Assembly (NCBI GenBank): GCA_023627715.1
Contig: JAMAHW010000037.1
Location: 1 to 64,000, forward strand
Direction: 5' to 3'
From: Periconia sp. R9002
Lineage: Eukaryota; Ascomycota; Dothideomycetes; Pleosporales; Periconiaceae
DNA: 64,000 nucleotides
Each line of letters begins with the position of its first letter. Position 1 is the stretch's first letter. The position numbers were made by a program, and so were the translations under genes. A model generated the notes under the pieces. It was not told the DNA's origin, did not search any database, and saw only the letters and a list, made by a program, of their open reading frames with translations. Shown here one piece after another: positions 60,801-64,000 of the stretch.

Positions 60801-60904
60801 AGCAGTTGCCGTTGCTGTTGAGTCGACTGTCTTCTTCTGCTCCTGTCTTCAGGGATGGCGAATGTGTCACCCGATTTTTGTAGGTCTTCTGAAGCAGCAG
60901 ACAT
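57846..60904 (-). CDS. Zn2Cys6 fungal-type transcription factor
   Basis: Predicted 946-aa nuclear regulator. Exons on minus: 60904-60767, 60709-60371, 60323-59882, 59824-59270, 59212-57846. The first intron splits the zinc cluster, whose six Cys (~37, 40, 47, 53, 56, 65; C-x2-C-x6-C-x5-C-x2-C-x8-C) appear only after splicing. A short Leu-rich linker/coiled coil (~80-105) follows for dimerisation. The middle homology region (fungal_trans, ~250-440) shows Q-A-L-R-V-A-S-F, S-G-R-x-x-D-A-W-T-L-F-G-T-T-I-R-L-A-H-S-M-G-L-H-R and T-L-W-W-W-I-L-H-M-D-Q-E-F-S-M-T-L-G-R-P. The last ~300 residues are Gln/Ser/Pro-rich and disordered, a likely activation region. The frame remains open upstream without an ATG, so a longer N-terminus by an extra exon is possible. 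Targets are unknown. Confidence 0.9.
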
Positions 60905-62862
60905 TGCTGTCGTAGGACTCAGGGTATGAGTTGACCCTTCAAAACCTTCACTTTCCAAAGCCGATAGGTTCGGCAAAGGAATGCGCTGCGGAAGTGTAGT
61001 GTAGATGAAATCGAGTGCCTGCGATCAAAGGTGCGCTACAGGGAAGGTTATATAAATAATCTTCATAGATACGGGGTTTGTTATTGGCTCCGAAGATAGA
61101 GCCTGGGACTTTGTCCTATCGCGGCACCGCGACTGACCTCGTCGGCATATGAAGTTTTGCTGTGACAGTTTCTGCATCTGAAGCCTCATTTCGAATCTGC
61201 GGTATGATCAATTGATAGGGAAGCGATGTGCGGGTCGAGATCAAAAAGTCGGTGGACAGTCAACGATATTCTGACTTCCTATTTCGTGGTGGTGCGTTGC
61301 AGCAAAGAGCCAGTCTTTGTCAAAGCCCTGGGGCTCCAGTCGCACAGGAATCACCGCGCTAGGCATACTATAATAGCCACAGGAAGAAAAGAGTGTCGGC
61401 AGAACCCATGAACCAGGTTGGAGCAATACCCTACAGTATTGCACATATCTAGCAACCTGCTACATAAGCGGGCCGATCCTTTGGAGACCTTTCTCCAAGC
61501 GTGCGCGATAATCTACCGACCTGTCGGATCGCTTGCCTCGTTTCGCGGTCGTGTTGCGCGATGCTTTTTCTACGCATCTAGACCCTTAGGTGCTCCACGA
61601 GGGGCTGCAGTTCTCGAGCTGGACAGGCTTCGGTTGCTCAACATCCGTTGTTGGTGCCATCTATGGCTTGCGAATGGCTAACATTGCACATGAAGTGCAT
61701 GCGAATGCAACGACCTGCCGATCTCGCCGCTACCAGACAGCCACTCACTTGAGTATTTTCCCAATTGCCCGTGATTTTTGGACATAAGAGCCATCGCTCA
61801 GTGCAAGAACAATTTCCGATTACAAGTATCGATTTGAAATGGTTTTCAGGGAGCGTCTCCTACCCGTGCCACACAGGACTCGAATAGTCGCACAAACTGA
61901 ACGCCTGATTCCGCCACTGTAGACAGTCTCCAGGTATCAGTGTCACCGAAGTTCGGACAAGGCATAGATCCGATCTTGGTTAGAGTTGCATGACTTTCGG
62001 TGAGCAGGATGCGGAGTCCACACTGTTTTCTCAGCCCTTTTAGAGCTACAAAAGCATCGTTGCATTACGCAGCGTTAACTATACATCTCGAAATCGTAAA
62101 AGTTAGCAGATATGTGGCGAAGGGTCTCCTTCGTACAAGCCAGCATCACATCTGCCGCAGCAAGTTGTGTTGCATATGTATGCCAGACTGATACCATGAA
62201 AGGATTTGTTTAAGATTGTTAGCTCGTCCTATACATGTATTTTATCGTTGGCGTAGTACTACTAACTATAGATCAACATCAGATAACATTAGAAAAAGCA
62301 TCCTTTGTGGAGTGAAATCTTACAAGAGAGTTCAACGTGATCACACCTCTCGCCTGTACGTGTAGGTATGTATGTGCTCACGCATCACCTGTTCTTATTG
62401 TTTTTAACTTTGAGAAGCTGATTGACCCATGGTCGAAATAGCTACAATACCTCCAAGTAAAAAAAATTGCGCCTTGTCGGCTTTGACTTTCCCGTTGACA
62501 TTACATGTAATGAGTTAACCAGCACTGCCTGCAATTGGTCCAAGGAAGTCGGCGTCGTGATTTAACATGTAGTCTTCCGCGGCACTGAGCTTTGGTAAAA
62601 AGTAAAGCTCGAGATATGCTTGCGGAATATAAATACAAACGGTGCATAGGTATGTATAGAAAGAGTGATATATAAAGAAGTACACGTACTTGTGGATACG
62701 CGACGAGCAAGTCCTGCTACAATGGAATATTGACACGTGAACCTAGAGCGCACGCGTGGACTGGCGGGTCGATGATTATGTCATCCATCGCCCCGCATCC
62801 TAAGAATTTCCGCCGCGCACTTTGTTGCCTTCACTTCCTATGGAACGCGCAACGACAACAAC
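60905..62862. other. Divergent intergenic region
   Basis: 2.0 kb between the divergent Zn2Cys6 and RPC34 genes. The coding frame of the regulator extends to about 61030 but has no ATG. No other supported frame or repeat is seen. Confidence 0.5.
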
Positions 62863-64000
62863 ATGGCGGACACGGTAGCAGGCCCAAATGGGGCGATGAA
62901 AACTGAGAATGGCGATACACCCAATTCTGCCAGTCGCTTCGATCAGCTGTACGACAAATGCGCAGCGAGTCCACCCGGCACCATCTTCTTCCAGCGTGAT
63001 CTCTCTGCCATGCAGGTTGCAGATACCATGGAGGAGCTTCTTAGTCTGATCAATTGGCTGTGCGGTCAGCAGCTCATGAAGATGATGTTGTTCGACAACG
63101 AGCCGTGTTGGAAAATACGGGATCGCAGTGAAGCTGAAAAGTAGGTGGCATTTCTCACAATAATGATGTTATTTCTCACCATTTCTTCAGACTGCGAACC
63201 CTGACTGCAGACGAAAACGTCCTTTATCAGCACATCGATCAGGCCCAAAACGAAGGTGTCTGGAGCAAAGCCCTCCGCGCTAAGACCAATTTTGCGCAGC
63301 CCACGCTGAATAAGTGTCTGAAATCGCTCGAATCCAAAAATCTCGTACAGTCCATAATGAGCGTCAAGTACCCGAACCGGAAGATGTACCTGCTAAGTTA
63401 CTTGGAACCTTCCGAGGAGATTGCGGGTGGTCTGTGGCAGAGAAACGGTGAATTCGACATCGGGATGATCGATCAGGTGTCCCAAATCGTCAACCAAGTA
63501 GTAGAGAAGGAGACATGTATACGTGTTCCAGCAAACTGGAACAACTATCAGCCCACCGATATAGCGGCTGCCATTGCGCACAAGAAAGCTCATGTACAGG
63601 GTCGTTTACGCGATATCGAAGATGGAGTACCTGTTCGTCCATACAAGCCACCATCGCATGGCAATGCGACCCGCCTTGTTCACCGCAGCAATCCTACCTA
63701 CCCTACCGCCAGTAGCTTGACTACCTTCATTAATGCTGCTGATATCATGAAGGGGTTAGTGGCGCGTGAAGCGGATATGGAGCAACTGTTGGAGATGATG
63801 ACTCTCGATGGTCGACTGGAAAAAGTTACGGCCATTGCTTATCGCACGGCTCTGAACACAAACGACACGAAAACGTTCAATGGGTTTGTGGATGCTCCAT
63901 GCGGCACTTGTCCTGTATTTGACCTCTGCGCCGACGATGGAGATATTTCGGCAAGAACGTGTGTTTATTTTGGGGAATGGCTGGGAACGGAGTCGGAAGA
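62863..64000 (+). CDS. RPC34: RNA polymerase III subunit RPC34 (RPC6), cut by the window end
   Basis: The 5' part of the Pol III-specific subunit Rpc34 (human POLR3F/RPC39), which with Rpc82 and Rpc31 forms the heterotrimer needed for promoter opening. Exons seen: 62863-63140 and 63191 to the window edge; the 50-nt intron restores E-K-L-R-T-L. Residues ~1-90 and ~95-170 are tandem winged-helix domains, including D-E-N-V-L-Y-Q-H-I and L-E-S-K-N-L-V-Q-S-I-M-S-V-K-Y-P-N-R-K-M-Y. Near the cut end, C-G-T-C-P-V-F-D-L-C followed by C-V-Y-F is the four-Cys motif that holds a [4Fe-4S] cluster in the human protein. The frame is still open at the window end, so only the last residues are missing. Confidence 0.93.

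Overview
The window is nuclear DNA of a filamentous ascomycete (Pezizomycotina). The evidence is many short GT-AG introns (about 45-130 nt, usually with CTAAC/CTGAC-like branch sites), fungus-specific families (Pth11/rhodopsin-type membrane protein, HET domain, Zn2Cys6 regulator, DUF1996), and a transposon decayed by C-to-T changes of the repeat-induced point mutation (RIP) type. A dothideomycete or close relative is plausible, but this is only a guess. I reconstructed exon joins by hand; all open coding sums are multiples of three, and each join restores family motifs.

Layout, left half. 1.1-2.5 kb: rhodopsin-domain membrane protein (-). 6.0-7.7 kb: cytochrome P450 (+). 8.3-9.4 kb: mitochondrial Bax-inhibitor/GHITM-type protein (-). 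10.6-11.8 kb: coiled-coil protein (+). 12.0-13.5 kb: DUF1593/Sde182 nucleoside-hydrolase-like protein (-). 14.0-15.8 kb: divergent 6-phosphogluconate-dehydrogenase paralogue (-), divergently arranged with Y14 (exon junction complex) at 16.6-17.2 kb (+). 18.9-19.8 kb: secreted cupredoxin (+). 21.8-23.7 kb: methionine-permease-like APC transporter (+). 25.1-26.5 kb: secreted DUF1996 protein (+). 26.8-27.3 kb: small basic protein (+). 27.5-28.4 kb: SDR without its catalytic lysine (-).

From 28.4 to 34.8 kb the window is gene-poor. It holds an interstitial telomere-like tract, a degenerate ~46-bp minisatellite, a probable decayed gene with a diverged internal duplication, and a perfect hairpin of telomere-like sequence. 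From 34.8 to 61 kb is an accessory-looking region: a small orphan protein, a drug/metabolite MFS transporter, a class II ketose-bisphosphate aldolase, an intron-containing tRNA-Gly, a HET-domain protein, a TauD-type dioxygenase, a sugar porter, a complete RIP-mutated Fot1/pogo-like DNA transposon, and a Zn2Cys6 regulator, all separated by 1-6 kb spacers. The window ends inside RPC34, an RNA polymerase III subunit, which marks a return to core genome.

No CRISPR array or clear multi-gene biosynthetic cluster is present. The most speculative functional reading is that TauD, sugar porter, aldolase, MFS transporter and regulator could form a loose catabolic neighbourhood. The firmest unusual observations are the transposon, the SDR and 6PGDH active-site substitutions, and the repeat structures at 29-34 kb.
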